From positions 1 through 64,000 of the forward strand of contig JAQVQJ010000001.1 of NCBI GenBank assembly GCA_028701635.1: a stretch of 64,000 nucleotides of DNA. Reading direction: 5' to 3'. The stretch comes from Clostridia bacterium. GTDB lineage: Bacteria > Bacillota_A > Clostridia > Christensenellales > UBA1242. Made by a program: the position numbers and the translations under genes. Position 1 is the first letter of the stretch. Every line of letters starts with the position of its first letter. Positions 1-11,700 of this stretch are shown here, one piece after another. Below the pieces are notes generated by a model. The model had not been told where the DNA came from and did no database searches. It worked only from the letters and a program-made list of their open reading frames with translations.

Positions 1-152
1 TCGGTTGTAGTAGGAGCTTCGGTTGTAGTAGGAGCTTCGGTTGTAGTCGGTATTGCTGTCGTTGGGGCTTCCGTTGTAGTAGGAGCTTCCGTTGTAGTAG
101 GAACTGGTGTAGTTGGAACTGGTGTAGTTGGAACTGGTGTAGTTGTAGTTGG
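1..152. repeat. Tandem repeat encoding Pro/Thr-rich linker
   Basis: The DNA is a degenerate array of 12-18 base units (in plus-strand text, variants of gttgtagtaggagcttc and then gtagttggaactggt). On the minus strand they encode repeated PTTTEAP and PTTPVP units of the protein starting at 1184. Two sub-types of unit follow each other, which suggests separate expansions. The array continues past the window edge. Confidence 0.85.
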
Positions 153-1184
153 AAAATGCGGAATACTGGTATCGGTTGATTTTATGTTATATTCATATTC
201 AGGTGTCATTATATTTTTAAGATTTAATACATTAACATCCATTCTTTTATTATCTATACTAATCTTTGAATTAAACGGTACATCGAATAAATGATTAATA
301 AATATATCATCTGCGCTATTATTTTTATCTATTTCCGTATTCTTATTATATTTTTTATTATATAATTCATTATAATATTTGATCCATGTATGTTCATTAA
401 TTAAACCAGATGGAGAATAAAAAATAATAAATCCGTGTATATCAAAAACATATTTATTTATAGCGTCATAATCATTAGAAGGTGCAATGCCACACGCTCG
501 TATAATACCTCTATTTGGCCCAGCTTTACTATACCCCCAAAAACGTTCTTCATATTCTGGACCAAAATCCGCAGGATTTTTTGTTTTTGTACTAAAATAC
601 ACTTTATTATTCAATTCATGCCAAAAAAATCTTTGTTTATAATATTCATTTTCTAATAATTCATTTTGTAATGTTAGGTTAAATGGTGTTTTATCGTCTA
701 CTGTTATATATGTACCATTTCCATAAAATAAAGAAAATGTATCATCATCGTTTAATATAAATCTAAAAAAACCATTTTCAGATGAAACCGAATTTAGTAC
801 TAATTCATTATTATCATTTACTATTACGTATTGACGAGATGGTGAAAAATCCGTTCCCGTATCTATACTTAAATATACATATGCGCCTAAATGCGCATCA
901 TCTAATGGAGTTTCTTGTATAAAATCAAAAAGAGTTTTTGAAGTGGGTAAATAAAAAATAGTATCTTTATTAATAGAATAATCTACACTATTTGTGAACG
1001 CATCATGAGATATTCCATTATAACCATCAAACCAATATATTTGTGTATTTTTTATTTTAATATTATCGTCACAAGAATATGCCGCTGAGACAGGAATCCA
1101 TGTAGAATCTAAAATCGAAATATTACCCGAAGATGGATTTTGCAACTCCCCCGTTAATGATACAGTAAAAATGGTATTATTCAT
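1..1184 (-). CDS. Tail/adhesin-like protein with Pro/Thr-rich linker, C-terminus cut off by the window edge
   Basis: I read this frame directly from ATG at 1184. It stays open to base 1, so at least 394 residues are present and the C-terminus is missing. The start lies 3 bases after the stop of the PKD-domain gene and has an AAGGAG ribosome site. Residues 1 to about 340 are a globular region with no family I recognise, rich in Tyr, Phe and Asn like the other tail proteins here. From about residue 345 it becomes a tandem Pro/Thr linker built from PTTP/PVPTT and then PTTTEA units. A similar linker in the gene at 41866-42384 leads into an InlB B-repeat, so a small binding domain may follow beyond the window. 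Last gene of the tail/adhesin series; adhesin role is inferred from position and linker. Confidence 0.75.
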   Translation of the reverse strand, partial: MNNTIFTVSLTGELQNPSSGNISILDSTWIPVSAAYSCDDNIKIKNTQIYWFDGYNGISHDAFTNSVDYSINKDTIFYLPTSKTLFDFIQETPLDDAHLGAYVYLSIDTGTDFSPSRQYVIVNDNNELVLNSVSSENGFFRFILNDDDTFSLFYGNGTYITVDDKTPFNLTLQNELLENEYYKQRFFWHELNNKVYFSTKTKNPADFGPEYEERFWGYSKAGPNRGIIRACGIAPSNDYDAINKYVFDIHGFIIFYSPSGLINEHTWIKYYNELYNKKYNKNTEIDKNNSADDIFINHLFDVPFNSKISIDNKRMDVNVLNLKNIMTPEYEYNIKSTDTSIPHFPTTTTPVPTTPVPTTPVPTTTEAPTTTEAPTTAIPTTTEAPTTTEAPTTT

Positions 1185-1187
1185 TAA

Positions 1188-2621
1188 TTATAAATCTCCT
1201 TCGAACAAATATATCAAATTCCCCTTTTCATCAAATCTACTGGATAATAATTTTCTATCTCCCATAACAGTTTCAATAAGTGGAGGATCTATAATTACCA
1301 AATTATATGCTGAACAATGAGTTAAAGTATTTGTATTACATGCATATGCTGATAGATGTATATCATATGTTTGTTTTGTATTAGTTGTATATATATGAGG
1401 TACAATTATGTTTCGAGGATCATTTGGATCGCTTGGATATAATAATTGATTAATTATAGACAATCCTTGATTCGTTGCGGTAGTTAAAGGCGAACGTGTT
1501 ATGCGCTGTATATTTCCATCACCAAAATCCCAGTCTATTCTACAAATAGGAAAAGACCCTGCTATAATATTAGTAGGCATAAAATATGCAGTCAATGGTG
1601 ATACACCGCTTATACTACTCGCAGTATTTGAAAATAATTTATCCGAATATATACTTCCATTTACGCTATTATTGCATTCAGGATTTATTTCTTCAACATA
1701 TATATAAAAACTTTTTCCTGTATCTATTTCTTCCACATATTTAGTATGTGTCGCTTCAGTTCCTGTATTATTTGCCTTTACCGTTAATTTAACATCATAT
1801 GTTCCGGGCATAATATACGTATGCATCGCTATGTGTTGCTGTTTATCCGTTTTCCAACATGGAAAATTAAAATCTCCCTGTGTAACATTTACATTAGTAA
1901 TAGTATAATAATTTGATGAAAGACTTGTTATATCGGAAGGGCCCTCGTTAAAAGGATCTCCAAAATCCCAATGATATGAACTAATATGAAATGTATGCGC
2001 TTCTGACGAATCTTGAAAATATACGGTAAGATTAGGAGCATATCCTGATATAAAATTAAAACATGTCCCTGTTTCATCATCAGCATTCGCGTTTGGTATT
2101 GGAGTAATATCAACTAATTGATTTAATGCCGCGGCAGCGTCATCTGCAGAAAAAGTAGACGGTACCGTTTTAGCAGATGTTGCCCAAAAATATGCATATG
2201 GTTCAAATTCAGATACTTTAATATATTGTATAAATGGTTTGTCCGATGAAGTGGATGTAGTACTAGCACAAACATTCATAGTTATTTGATAATTACCATA
2301 ACGCCAAATATTATTATCTATTAATGTTTTATAATAACTTTGTCTATCTGAATTAATAAATAAATTATTATCTGCGGTTAATGTATAAAACGCAGTAGGT
2401 GCCCATGCTAAAAGAGAATTATCTGTGCTTATTAATATACTCCAACTAGATATAGGCCATGTTCGTGCAATAGATCTATCTAATATACGCGCACTAAGAG
2501 GATCTACTCCATATATTATATCAAATCGTTTTGCATCAGTATCATTTGATTCCCGCCTTAAATCAGCAGATTTATCAAATATGCTTTCAGCAACACAAGG
2601 ATGTAAATAAACACAAGCCAT
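1188..2621 (-). CDS. Virion/tail protein with two PKD domains
   Basis: 477 residues. Two PKD-like immunoglobulin-fold modules are visible. One is around residues 205-310, with the WDFGD signature about residue 224. The second is around 335-440, with WDFGDG about residue 368. PKD domains are protein- or glycan-binding beta sandwiches common in surface and phage adsorption proteins. The N-terminal 190 residues (starting MACVYLHP) are unrecognised. It follows the four-repeat protein and precedes the Pro/Thr-linker protein, so it is probably part of the baseplate or side-fibre set. An AGGAG-type ribosome site lies just upstream of the ATG. PKD calls rest on motif only. Confidence 0.8.
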   Translation of the reverse strand: MACVYLHPCVAESIFDKSADLRRESNDTDAKRFDIIYGVDPLSARILDRSIARTWPISSWSILISTDNSLLAWAPTAFYTLTADNNLFINSDRQSYYKTLIDNNIWRYGNYQITMNVCASTTSTSSDKPFIQYIKVSEFEPYAYFWATSAKTVPSTFSADDAAAALNQLVDITPIPNANADDETGTCFNFISGYAPNLTVYFQDSSEAHTFHISSYHWDFGDPFNEGPSDITSLSSNYYTITNVNVTQGDFNFPCWKTDKQQHIAMHTYIMPGTYDVKLTVKANNTGTEATHTKYVEEIDTGKSFYIYVEEINPECNNSVNGSIYSDKLFSNTASSISGVSPLTAYFMPTNIIAGSFPICRIDWDFGDGNIQRITRSPLTTATNQGLSIINQLLYPSDPNDPRNIIVPHIYTTNTKQTYDIHLSAYACNTNTLTHCSAYNLVIIDPPLIETVMGDRKLLSSRFDEKGNLIYLFEGDL

Positions 2622-2647
2622 TTTTATCTCCTAAATTATTTATGTAA

Positions 2648-5014
2648 TTAATCGGGACAACCCATATCAAACCACCAATCAGCCGCTTCATATTCTGTAT
2701 TTATATTTACATCTATATATGGATTAAATACTGATATATATGCATATTGTGATGTAGTGTTTTTAATAAAAGAAGTATTAAAATTTCCTGCGTACATACC
2801 TTGAGTTGTAAGAACATGACCAGGCGCGGAAATAGTGGCATTCGCAACACCTCTTGATGTTAAAATATTAGTAAGTGATGTCTGATATCCCACATTACCT
2901 AAATAACCGGTATCAAATAAAATATCGTTATCTATTCCAATTACTATTCTATTTGGCGTATTAAAAGTAGATCCAGATATTCTTACAGTACCTGTCGATG
3001 TTCCTAAATTATATGCAAATACATTTGGAGTAGGAAAAATATCATAGGCATATTTTGTATTTTGCAATCTTCGGTGAGAAGTACAATCTATTATTTCAGG
3101 ACAATGTAATTTATAATCCCATACAGTACCTCCTAATGGTGCATATACCGAAACATATGCAGTAGACGTTACCATATTCTTTTTAAAATTAATACTAAAG
3201 TAATGTGTATTTGCACTATCTTTAGCACCTGTGGATGTTCTTCCTGCTATTACTTCTTGATATCCATAGTTTATATCAGATGGATCAGTGATATTAAATG
3301 TATTTATTTTATTATTTAAAGATAATTCATTTGTTGGTAATCCAACCCACTTCGTATCACAAACAATAGTATTATCTATACCTACTACAATTCTATCGGG
3401 TATTTGATATGCTCTACCACTTAAAAGTATAGATCCGAATGACGTACCTATATTATGAGCTGTTATAGAATTAAAATATCCTTCTTTATTAGGCCAACAT
3501 TCATCTCCACTATATTCATAATTCTGTCCACACGGAATAGTTTTAATAAAACATTCACTACTAAGAGATATCCAATTACCTGTTATTATTTCTTGAGTAC
3601 AATAAAGAGCACTAGTATATGCAATATAAGTTGACATCATATAATAATCAGACCCTAAAGGACATGGCGTATTAACGCATACCGATGAATATACTGTTGA
3701 CAGTGCCTCTGGCGGATGACACTCGCCACTTACAGGAATCCAAGGACTATAACATGAGCATATAGTATAGAATGTTGATGTTTCATATGAAGTAGAATAT
3801 ATATCTCTAATATATGTAGAAGTCATCTGATATGTAGTATCATTATCACATGAAGTACCTATACAAAAAGTATCCATTTCGTTTGCTAATATATCAGCAC
3901 TGCAAGGACAATATACATTAAAAACAGGAGAAGTTAATGCATTCGCATTCCCTAGCGGATGAAACGCAGTAACACGTATAACATCAGTAGATGACAATAA
4001 TAATACAGGAAAATCAAAATTACCATATTTATTTGTATCTGTATACGTATTTATTATAGTTTGTGGATATGTACCATATAACGGATATATTTGCAATATA
4101 TTATTTAGAGCATTTGTATATATTGGATTACCCATATAACCAGTATCATAAAAAGCAGATCCGCTTAACGATGAGACTTCGAATATAAATTTAACAGGTA
4201 TTTCAAACGTAGTTCCGCTTATTCGTAACGCGCCTGTAGTATAACTAGTAATATTATATAATAAATCAGTTATAATACTATATTGAGGTCCGGATGGGGC
4301 ATAAAAACTATAATCTATAGGAACGCATGTATTTTCTACACATAAGGTATCATAAACTTCCCATGAACCATATAACGTCGAAAGAGTGCAATATGTAGTA
4401 CTTACTGAACATGATATACTGGCACCACCAGTATAACCGAAAGGACATATCGCACTTGTGGATAAAACCGTGGTTATAGTAGGCGGATGGCATTCAGCAC
4501 TCAAAGGAATCCATGTATCAAACGCGGAATTAATAGTATAATTTGAAACATTATTATAATTTGCAATATACACTAATCGACTAAAAGTAGATGTCATTTC
4601 ATATAAAGTTTCGTCACACGAAGTAGATACACATGTAGTGGATAATTCTGTTACAATATTACATGAACTATCAGGACAGAATAAAGTATAACACCAATCA
4701 TTATTATCTAACGGAGAATATACGGTTACGTATGCCATTTCTGTAGTATCATTTTTAAATAAGGTAAGATCAAAATTACCTGGATAATAATTTATATCAT
4801 TATTCCAAGTAGCTGATATTATTTCTTCATCAGGTAAACTATTTGAAGTTAAAAAATTAGTTAATTCTGTTTGATAAGATATGCTTCCTCTATAACCAGT
4901 ATCTAATTTAATAATATCATCTATTCCGACTAAAAACTTACTAGGAATATACTTTGTAGTCCCTTTCATTCTTACGGTACCTGTGAGAGGTCCTAAAATA
5001 TGTTCATATATCAT
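2648..5014 (-). CDS. Tail/adhesin protein with four internal repeats and Cys-rich modules
   Basis: 788 residues from the preferred start at 5014. That ATG overlaps the TGA of the upstream gene as ATGA; an in-frame ATG at 5041 has no ribosome site. Four copies of a module of roughly 100-120 residues are visible, starting near residues 10, 245, 520 and 675. Each begins G(T/S)(V/I)R(I/M)SG, followed by a (V/I)GID segment, a DTGYxG segment, and a closing YxxVYxPL...CP. Between modules lie Cys-rich stretches with CPxGYTG-like and W.PLS.EC.PP motifs. The same Cys-rich style appears at the C-terminus of the upstream 1242-residue protein. The function is probably host binding, inferred from repeat architecture and position among tail genes. 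Confidence 0.75.
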   Translation of the reverse strand: MIYEHILGPLTGTVRMKGTTKYIPSKFLVGIDDIIKLDTGYRGSISYQTELTNFLTSNSLPDEEIISATWNNDINYYPGNFDLTLFKNDTTEMAYVTVYSPLDNNDWCYTLFCPDSSCNIVTELSTTCVSTSCDETLYEMTSTFSRLVYIANYNNVSNYTINSAFDTWIPLSAECHPPTITTVLSTSAICPFGYTGGASISCSVSTTYCTLSTLYGSWEVYDTLCVENTCVPIDYSFYAPSGPQYSIITDLLYNITSYTTGALRISGTTFEIPVKFIFEVSSLSGSAFYDTGYMGNPIYTNALNNILQIYPLYGTYPQTIINTYTDTNKYGNFDFPVLLLSSTDVIRVTAFHPLGNANALTSPVFNVYCPCSADILANEMDTFCIGTSCDNDTTYQMTSTYIRDIYSTSYETSTFYTICSCYSPWIPVSGECHPPEALSTVYSSVCVNTPCPLGSDYYMMSTYIAYTSALYCTQEIITGNWISLSSECFIKTIPCGQNYEYSGDECWPNKEGYFNSITAHNIGTSFGSILLSGRAYQIPDRIVVGIDNTIVCDTKWVGLPTNELSLNNKINTFNITDPSDINYGYQEVIAGRTSTGAKDSANTHYFSINFKKNMVTSTAYVSVYAPLGGTVWDYKLHCPEIIDCTSHRRLQNTKYAYDIFPTPNVFAYNLGTSTGTVRISGSTFNTPNRIVIGIDNDILFDTGYLGNVGYQTSLTNILTSRGVANATISAPGHVLTTQGMYAGNFNTSFIKNTTSQYAYISVFNPYIDVNINTEYEAADWWFDMGCPD

Positions 5015-8000
5015 AAATATATTGCACTCCCTGTATAACAATTTGATTCAGCACATTCTATCTTTCCGCAATTTTCATCACTTATTAAAACCCAATCACC
5101 AAAAAATGAACTCATCGTATAATAAGTAGTACTTACACTTGCAGATATAGTCATGGATCCGACTTCACCACCAGAACATGCTGTTTCTGTAGTATATATA
5201 GTTATTGATGGAGGCATACAACTTAATCCTAACGATACCCAATCACCATAAACCGATACAGCCGGTATATTTTTCGTAACACTTATATCTCGAGTAAATG
5301 ATTCATATCCTTCCCATAACCATGTAGAACATGTACCAAATATAGTAGATATTTCATTAACTATACTACTACAATTGCTATCATCCAATAAAAACCAATC
5401 GCCTGTTGATACTATATTTCCGCCTAATGAAGTAACATATCGTCCCCATGTAGTATATCCATAAAAACCTGTACATGGTCTATTTTCAGTTTGTAGAGAA
5501 TATTTCTCAAGACAACTTCCACCCCATGTGTTATTACAAAAATAATTAGATCTAAAAGTTGCATCATCAGTAATATCTATATAAAAACGAGGTTCAGGCC
5601 ATCTTTCAAATACACTTATCTTTGCTGATGCTGTAGCATTTATTGTTTGACATGAAATAAAAGAATAGTCGTATAAATTGATAACATTAATTTCAGCGTG
5701 AGGTATAAACCAACCATCAGGCTTTTCATTATTATTTGAAGTATATTCATATACTTCAGGGTTACCAGACGGCAAATAATATAATCCGTTTATAGTTGGA
5801 CTATGATATGTATAGGTAAAATAAATATGTTTGTTATATGAATTATTAATATTATATGTATCATTATAATATCCATATTCAGCACTTATATTATCAGTAT
5901 CAGTTAAATATGATGGATAATAATCATCTGTATATAATTTAAATGCTGTTGGCAAATAAGATCCAGTATTTGTCGAAACTAAAAACATTACATTTAAATT
6001 ATTATATCCAGATATTGCTGTATGCATTATATTAAATGTCGATGGTATAGTATTTTTCCATGGATAGCAATACGCATATGTATCTTGATAACCTGGATTT
6101 GTTTGATATCCACTTAATAATAAAACTATAGAAGGATTAGTAGTACTTGGATGAATTAACGATTTATATAATTGAGTACTTGACGATGTACCTGAAGAAG
6201 ACGTAGTTTGTGTAGTTTGTGTTGAAAAATTATAATTATTAACACTAATATCTCCACTTTCTTTTGATATAGGACAACTAAACGGATAATATTTTATACT
6301 GTTCATATATGAACGTATTTTAAGTTGTGCTTCATCACTAAGAGAAGGATTAACATATCCATCATTTATAGGAGTTGCAATAGCATATTGATAAAAAGGA
6401 TGCACCAATAGCCCTGTTTTATTACCATTTATTAATGAAGTTCGTGTAGGTTCAGATACACCATTATATGCGCTTGTATTTGTAAACGCATTCGCCCATG
6501 CTATTATTCTAGCTTGTATATATGGCATCCATACGTTTTGTAGATTATCATAAAAGTCATCTAAATTTTCACCTTGAGTTATCTTACCAACAGATTGCAT
6601 AGCACGTATATCAGCAACATTCATACGTATACCCCATTTACGCGCCGACCCATCAATTACATTTAATGATTTATATACTTTAAAATAGGAAAGATCTAAT
6701 GACCATCTAGAATAAAATCCTTCTGTCTTTCGAGTTGGTGCTACATTTGCAAGATTTACTCTTAACATATTACGTTCAACTAAACGCCACCAAGAATTAT
6801 ATGCAGTTTCTGTCATCACACCACATACAGGATCAGTCCATGTTACAAGCACTGTATTGTCTAATGTGGATGCATCTATATTTTGTAATGAATGCCCTGC
6901 ACTTTTTACTAAATCATTTCTATACGTAGTTACGCCATGATTACGAGTTAAAAACCATTCTATCTCTTTAGTATTTGTTAATGAAACAGGTTGCTTATCT
7001 AAATCCACAGAAGGATATCTCGAAGATCCACCGTATGGATATACACTACCGTCATATATTCCATCACCCCAGTTATCTGCAGTTCTATATACTTTTGTTT
7101 TTCTATAAAAATATATCGTTTCCACATTACCGTCTATATGAGCGGAAAACGAAGTTGCTTTTAATTTCCATAAATTATTTTCACTATCAAATCCGCAAAA
7201 ATCATCGTAATATGTAGGCACTCCAACATTTGAATAAGGAGCATTAAATAGACATGTTGATGAAAGAGGGAAAGACCAATTTATAATTATATTATCTGAT
7301 GTAGCGTTAATCGGTGCATATACACCAAATTCATTGCCTTGGCGAAAGCAAAAATGATCATTATCATTAGAAGTATTTAATATTGTATTAGGATATTTAA
7401 ATGGATTATCAACACATATTTGTGTTACACTTCTATTCATTCCGCTAAATGTATTGACTGCTTTATAAACCATACTCGCATCTGTAGGTTTTACAAAAAA
7501 ACATTCATTATCGCTAGTTGTTGTTCTTTTTGCCGCTATAACAGAAAGACTATTAGGGCATGCGGCCGCTCTATACCATTGATGTCCTGTAGTTGATGTT
7601 GCTGTAAATGAACCTGTAGTTAAATTATCATCCACATTTAATATACCATTATGTCTCGAAGCTTCTGTTGTTATAAAAACTTTATTATTATAACCAGGTA
7701 AAGTAATAATATATGGAGATATATTAGTATCTATTATAGTAAAATATTGTTTTGTTTTACTAATAGGATCTAATTTATATACTTTTAATGCATCATTGGT
7801 GTTAGTACCTGGAATGGCAAGACATTGTCCGGAGTAATGAACTCCGAGTCCGATATTCCATTTTCCATCACTAGATGAAGTTAAATCAAATTTTTCTACA
7901 TAACTACCATCACGTAAATTATGTAAATATACTATACCACCTAAACAACGATTACCAGACCAAACACGCCCTCCCAATCCAGTAGGCCCTTTATGGTCAG

Positions 8001-8739
8001 ATAGTGAATTATTACCATATACAGGAGAAATATCAGATACTACTTGTTGCAACCAATGGTCTTTCGCGTGTGGAATTTTCGCATACCATATTTCGTCTCC
8101 TTCATAATGAAGATAGTCATGTCTTACTTGTGTTTTAGAAGAATGATTTATTAATGCTTTATCATAACATGAATCATTATCTGTCATAATAATATACGAA
8201 CCTTGATCTACAATACCATCACTTTGTGTGGTAACTATAGAAGGCGCGGCGGATCCCCTAACATATGTCTTTAATATATAATATACCACTCTACGAGTAA
8301 AACTAATATCATTTATTATTGTTCGATTATCACTATTTTCAGAAAGAGAGTGAAAGGTTTTTAAATCATATGAAGCGGGAATAAGCGCATTATAATCATC
8401 AACAAAGCCTGGTGTTATATCGGCCAAATTTTCATTTAATATATTTTGAACCGACCATGGAAAATAAATTTCTTCCGTTGTTGTATTATTTATATTCCCT
8501 TCTGTATCAAAATTTTGTTCTAATTTATATATTAATCTAGGTGAAGTAGAATCTAATAAAGTATTATAATTCACACAAGACATATATGGTCCAATATATC
8601 TATATAATTCTATTTTAATAAAATCATGTGAAGATAAATCCCATTTTATATTCATTTTTTTATACGTATTTAAATTATATTGAAAATCATATAAAGACGT
8701 ACAACTTAAAAACTGACCATATGTTGTTTGTTCTGCCAT
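5011..8739 (-). CDS. Large tail/baseplate-associated protein, unknown family
   Basis: 1242 residues, starting MAEQTTYGQF. It lies directly downstream of the 1574-residue tail protein and is rich in Tyr, Ser and Asn as in phage tail fibres. The middle (about 250-560) has beta-rich stretches that could be propeller blades, but I cannot assign a family. The last 200 residues contain Cys-rich segments with GDWV.L and C.PPSIT motifs. These closely resemble the linkers in the next gene (2648-5014), so the two proteins share a module. No transmembrane segment or signal peptide is visible. Role in the distal tail is inferred from position and composition. Confidence 0.75.
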   Translation of the reverse strand: MAEQTTYGQFLSCTSLYDFQYNLNTYKKMNIKWDLSSHDFIKIELYRYIGPYMSCVNYNTLLDSTSPRLIYKLEQNFDTEGNINNTTTEEIYFPWSVQNILNENLADITPGFVDDYNALIPASYDLKTFHSLSENSDNRTIINDISFTRRVVYYILKTYVRGSAAPSIVTTQSDGIVDQGSYIIMTDNDSCYDKALINHSSKTQVRHDYLHYEGDEIWYAKIPHAKDHWLQQVVSDISPVYGNNSLSDHKGPTGLGGRVWSGNRCLGGIVYLHNLRDGSYVEKFDLTSSSDGKWNIGLGVHYSGQCLAIPGTNTNDALKVYKLDPISKTKQYFTIIDTNISPYIITLPGYNNKVFITTEASRHNGILNVDDNLTTGSFTATSTTGHQWYRAAACPNSLSVIAAKRTTTSDNECFFVKPTDASMVYKAVNTFSGMNRSVTQICVDNPFKYPNTILNTSNDNDHFCFRQGNEFGVYAPINATSDNIIINWSFPLSSTCLFNAPYSNVGVPTYYDDFCGFDSENNLWKLKATSFSAHIDGNVETIYFYRKTKVYRTADNWGDGIYDGSVYPYGGSSRYPSVDLDKQPVSLTNTKEIEWFLTRNHGVTTYRNDLVKSAGHSLQNIDASTLDNTVLVTWTDPVCGVMTETAYNSWWRLVERNMLRVNLANVAPTRKTEGFYSRWSLDLSYFKVYKSLNVIDGSARKWGIRMNVADIRAMQSVGKITQGENLDDFYDNLQNVWMPYIQARIIAWANAFTNTSAYNGVSEPTRTSLINGNKTGLLVHPFYQYAIATPINDGYVNPSLSDEAQLKIRSYMNSIKYYPFSCPISKESGDISVNNYNFSTQTTQTTSSSGTSSSTQLYKSLIHPSTTNPSIVLLLSGYQTNPGYQDTYAYCYPWKNTIPSTFNIMHTAISGYNNLNVMFLVSTNTGSYLPTAFKLYTDDYYPSYLTDTDNISAEYGYYNDTYNINNSYNKHIYFTYTYHSPTINGLYYLPSGNPEVYEYTSNNNEKPDGWFIPHAEINVINLYDYSFISCQTINATASAKISVFERWPEPRFYIDITDDATFRSNYFCNNTWGGSCLEKYSLQTENRPCTGFYGYTTWGRYVTSLGGNIVSTGDWFLLDDSNCSSIVNEISTIFGTCSTWLWEGYESFTRDISVTKNIPAVSVYGDWVSLGLSCMPPSITIYTTETACSGGEVGSMTISASVSTTYYTMSSFFGDWVLISDENCGKIECAESNCYTGSAIYL

Positions 8740-8767
8740 AAAAATATTTAATAATACTCCCTATTTA

Positions 8768-11700
8768 TCAAGCGTTTGGAATTATCGTTTTTGCAGTATA
8801 AATATCGTAACGATCTCCATAATCTTTTATATTTATCGTTGTTAAAAACATTCCGTTATAAGATATTCCTGTACCTAAATAACTAATATTATATACTTTC
8901 GTATTTTTATCATATGTTATTACAGGATGATCAAAAGAAGATAACGGATATATAGAAGTATCTGTATATGATGATTCTATATTATACAGATAATTTATTT
9001 GGTTTGTTTCAAGATTGAGTGAACGGAGTATTGGCCTTATTTGATTTCCGCATGATAAAAGAGTACATATTGTTACTTTTTTATCATCTTCATGTAACCA
9101 TATACCACCAAATTTCGAATTTTCGGTTATAATATAATTTATATCATCTGATGTACTTGATATAATACCCGTTTCATAATCAAAATTTAAATGAAAGAAA
9201 AATAATGCTGCTGATGTATACAACATTAAAGTATCATACCAAATATCCATATCTAAAATACCTTCACCTTCATTTACAAGATATGGTAAATTAATACTAC
9301 TTAATGAAAGTGGAATATAACTAAATACATTCGCAAGAGACACATCGGCTGTTTGAATAATATTTCGAGCATTTCGCGTCCATAATGAACCACCCACATT
9401 ATGTTTCTTATCATATATATTATATTCGTTAATATTAGATTTTAATATAGCATATTGATTACCGAATATATCAGTCTTCCATTGATATGTCTGTTTTCCT
9501 AAATTATTCTGTTGTTCATACCATTCGCGTATGTTATATTGGTTTCTCCAATTCGCAGGCCAATCTACATCATTTTCCCATGTAATATCCATTTCACCAA
9601 ACCAAGGATCATACGCATCATTGCCTTGTCTAAATATGCCATTATCGTTTATACCTTTGCATTCATATTGCGTTTGATATGGCATAAATTCTTGATAAGT
9701 GCGGGCATTTATTATTTTTCCCGCGTTTGCTCCTTCAGTAATACTAGCCTTTAACCAACTATCATCCGTTTCTATATTTTCAACAGGACTTATTTGGTCT
9801 TTATGTGATAATCCTCTATCAGTATTATATATAGACAAATCTCTATATATTGCCGTAGTACCACGTAACTTAGGATTATTATTAAGTTTTGCTGTATTAA
9901 GACCATTTACCATATTTTTTGATATTGCAGTACTTACCCCTAAAAGACGTGGAATCATATATCCGCCACTATCCTTTGTTGAATATAATTCTCCTACAGA
10001 AGGAGCCATAGCATATGTCGGATAATGTCTATTAGATAAATGTGCATATGGTGTATTTGGTTGCACTAATAATTCATTAGTTATAGGTATCCATATACCT
10101 CCAGTTGGCGGTAATCCTAAAGTCGAATTAGATATTCCTTGAACCCATGTAAAAGGTTGTCGTGCAAAATAATTTATATTTAATGGTTTATCTTGTACTA
10201 TATCTAAAAATATGTTTGTAGGCATATCAGTGGCAGATATAACCAAATCGTTATAATTGTTATAAAGAACTGATGATAGATTAGATGTTTTATTAGTATC
10301 AATTAATATATTGCACCATTTCTTTTCTTCTATTTTTTCAATAACATTAACAGGCTGTTTCCATATTAAAGAATCGTTTCCTCTTTTATTATATTCAATA
10401 TACGTATTATTTTCAAAAACCATATTCGAATATTCAGGTTGTGTTTTAAAATTATACTCATCAACGATAACAGGAGAACCTGCCCATATATTAATACCTT
10501 TTTGTTTCGTATACGCATCATCTTTATCAGATGCAATAGCCCAAAATGGGCGTGCGCCTAATGAATTAATATCATATGTTGATGTATCATAATTCCAACC
10601 ATATAATGGTATATTCAACATAAAATTAACTGATTCGTTTATATACGTATAATAATCTATTTGTACCGTAGTTATAGTAGTTATAACCGAAAAAACCGTT
10701 GTTGATAAAGGATTAGAAAAAGAAGCACTTAATTTGATTTCACCTGTCGGCATATCATAATAATCTGCACTAAGATAATTTATTGTCGAAAGAACAATAT
10801 TAGATGAAGTTGATGAATCATCAATAGCCTGAATAGGCACAGTTATATTTGTTATAGGAAGATTAGTATCATCTATTTTTGAATTAATACTAAAATGCGT
10901 AAAGTCAGGTATTACAGGAACTTCACTAGTAGTAAATTCATAATGAGAAGAAGTTAGAGTAAATGAATATGTGCTATTATGATTATAATATAATATATCA
11001 CCAGGATTAATAATCATATCAGATTCAATACCAGCATCTTTCCATGATGATGTAATTTTATCAAAATATAACTTATTCCATTTATTTCGTGTATTAATAT
11101 TTTTATGTTTTGTTATCAAATAAGGCACATTAGATGTCGCATCATCTCTATACATATTATGTCTAAAGTATAGATACATAACACCAGCACTGAGCATAAA
11201 AGGATTACCTGTATTTGTCACCCACTCACCACCACCCCAGCCTACATCAGGTTCTATTGAATATGTACCATTTAATCTAAACCATCCAAAATCATTACTA
11301 TTAATATACGATTTTCCATCAATACCTTTCCAGTCTTTAAAACTAAAAGAAGACATAGGACTCGTAATAGCTACTATATAATCTGCCATACCATCATATA
11401 AATCAAAAGAATTTCCGGGATGGCCTAATGGAGAATATAATATAGCACGACAAGTACAATTTTGCCATTGATTATAATTTAAATTTTTGTTTTGTGTAGG
11501 TTTTTCTTTTTGAAGGGAAAATTGATCTTCTTTTAAATACCAGCAATCATCCTGATGCTTTATATTATTGAAAATCATATTAGCTGAAATAGTATCATCA
11601 GTCCAAATAAATGAACCATATAATCCACCCAATACACGCATAAACAGTCCAGGCTGATAACATCCTGTAGATAAAATAGTATTAGTAACCGCAATAGGCT

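Noticed and set aside
1..152. Possible CRISPR-like or satellite array
   Set aside because: Units are 12-18 bases, without unique spacers, in frame and encode a Pro/Thr-rich protein linker.
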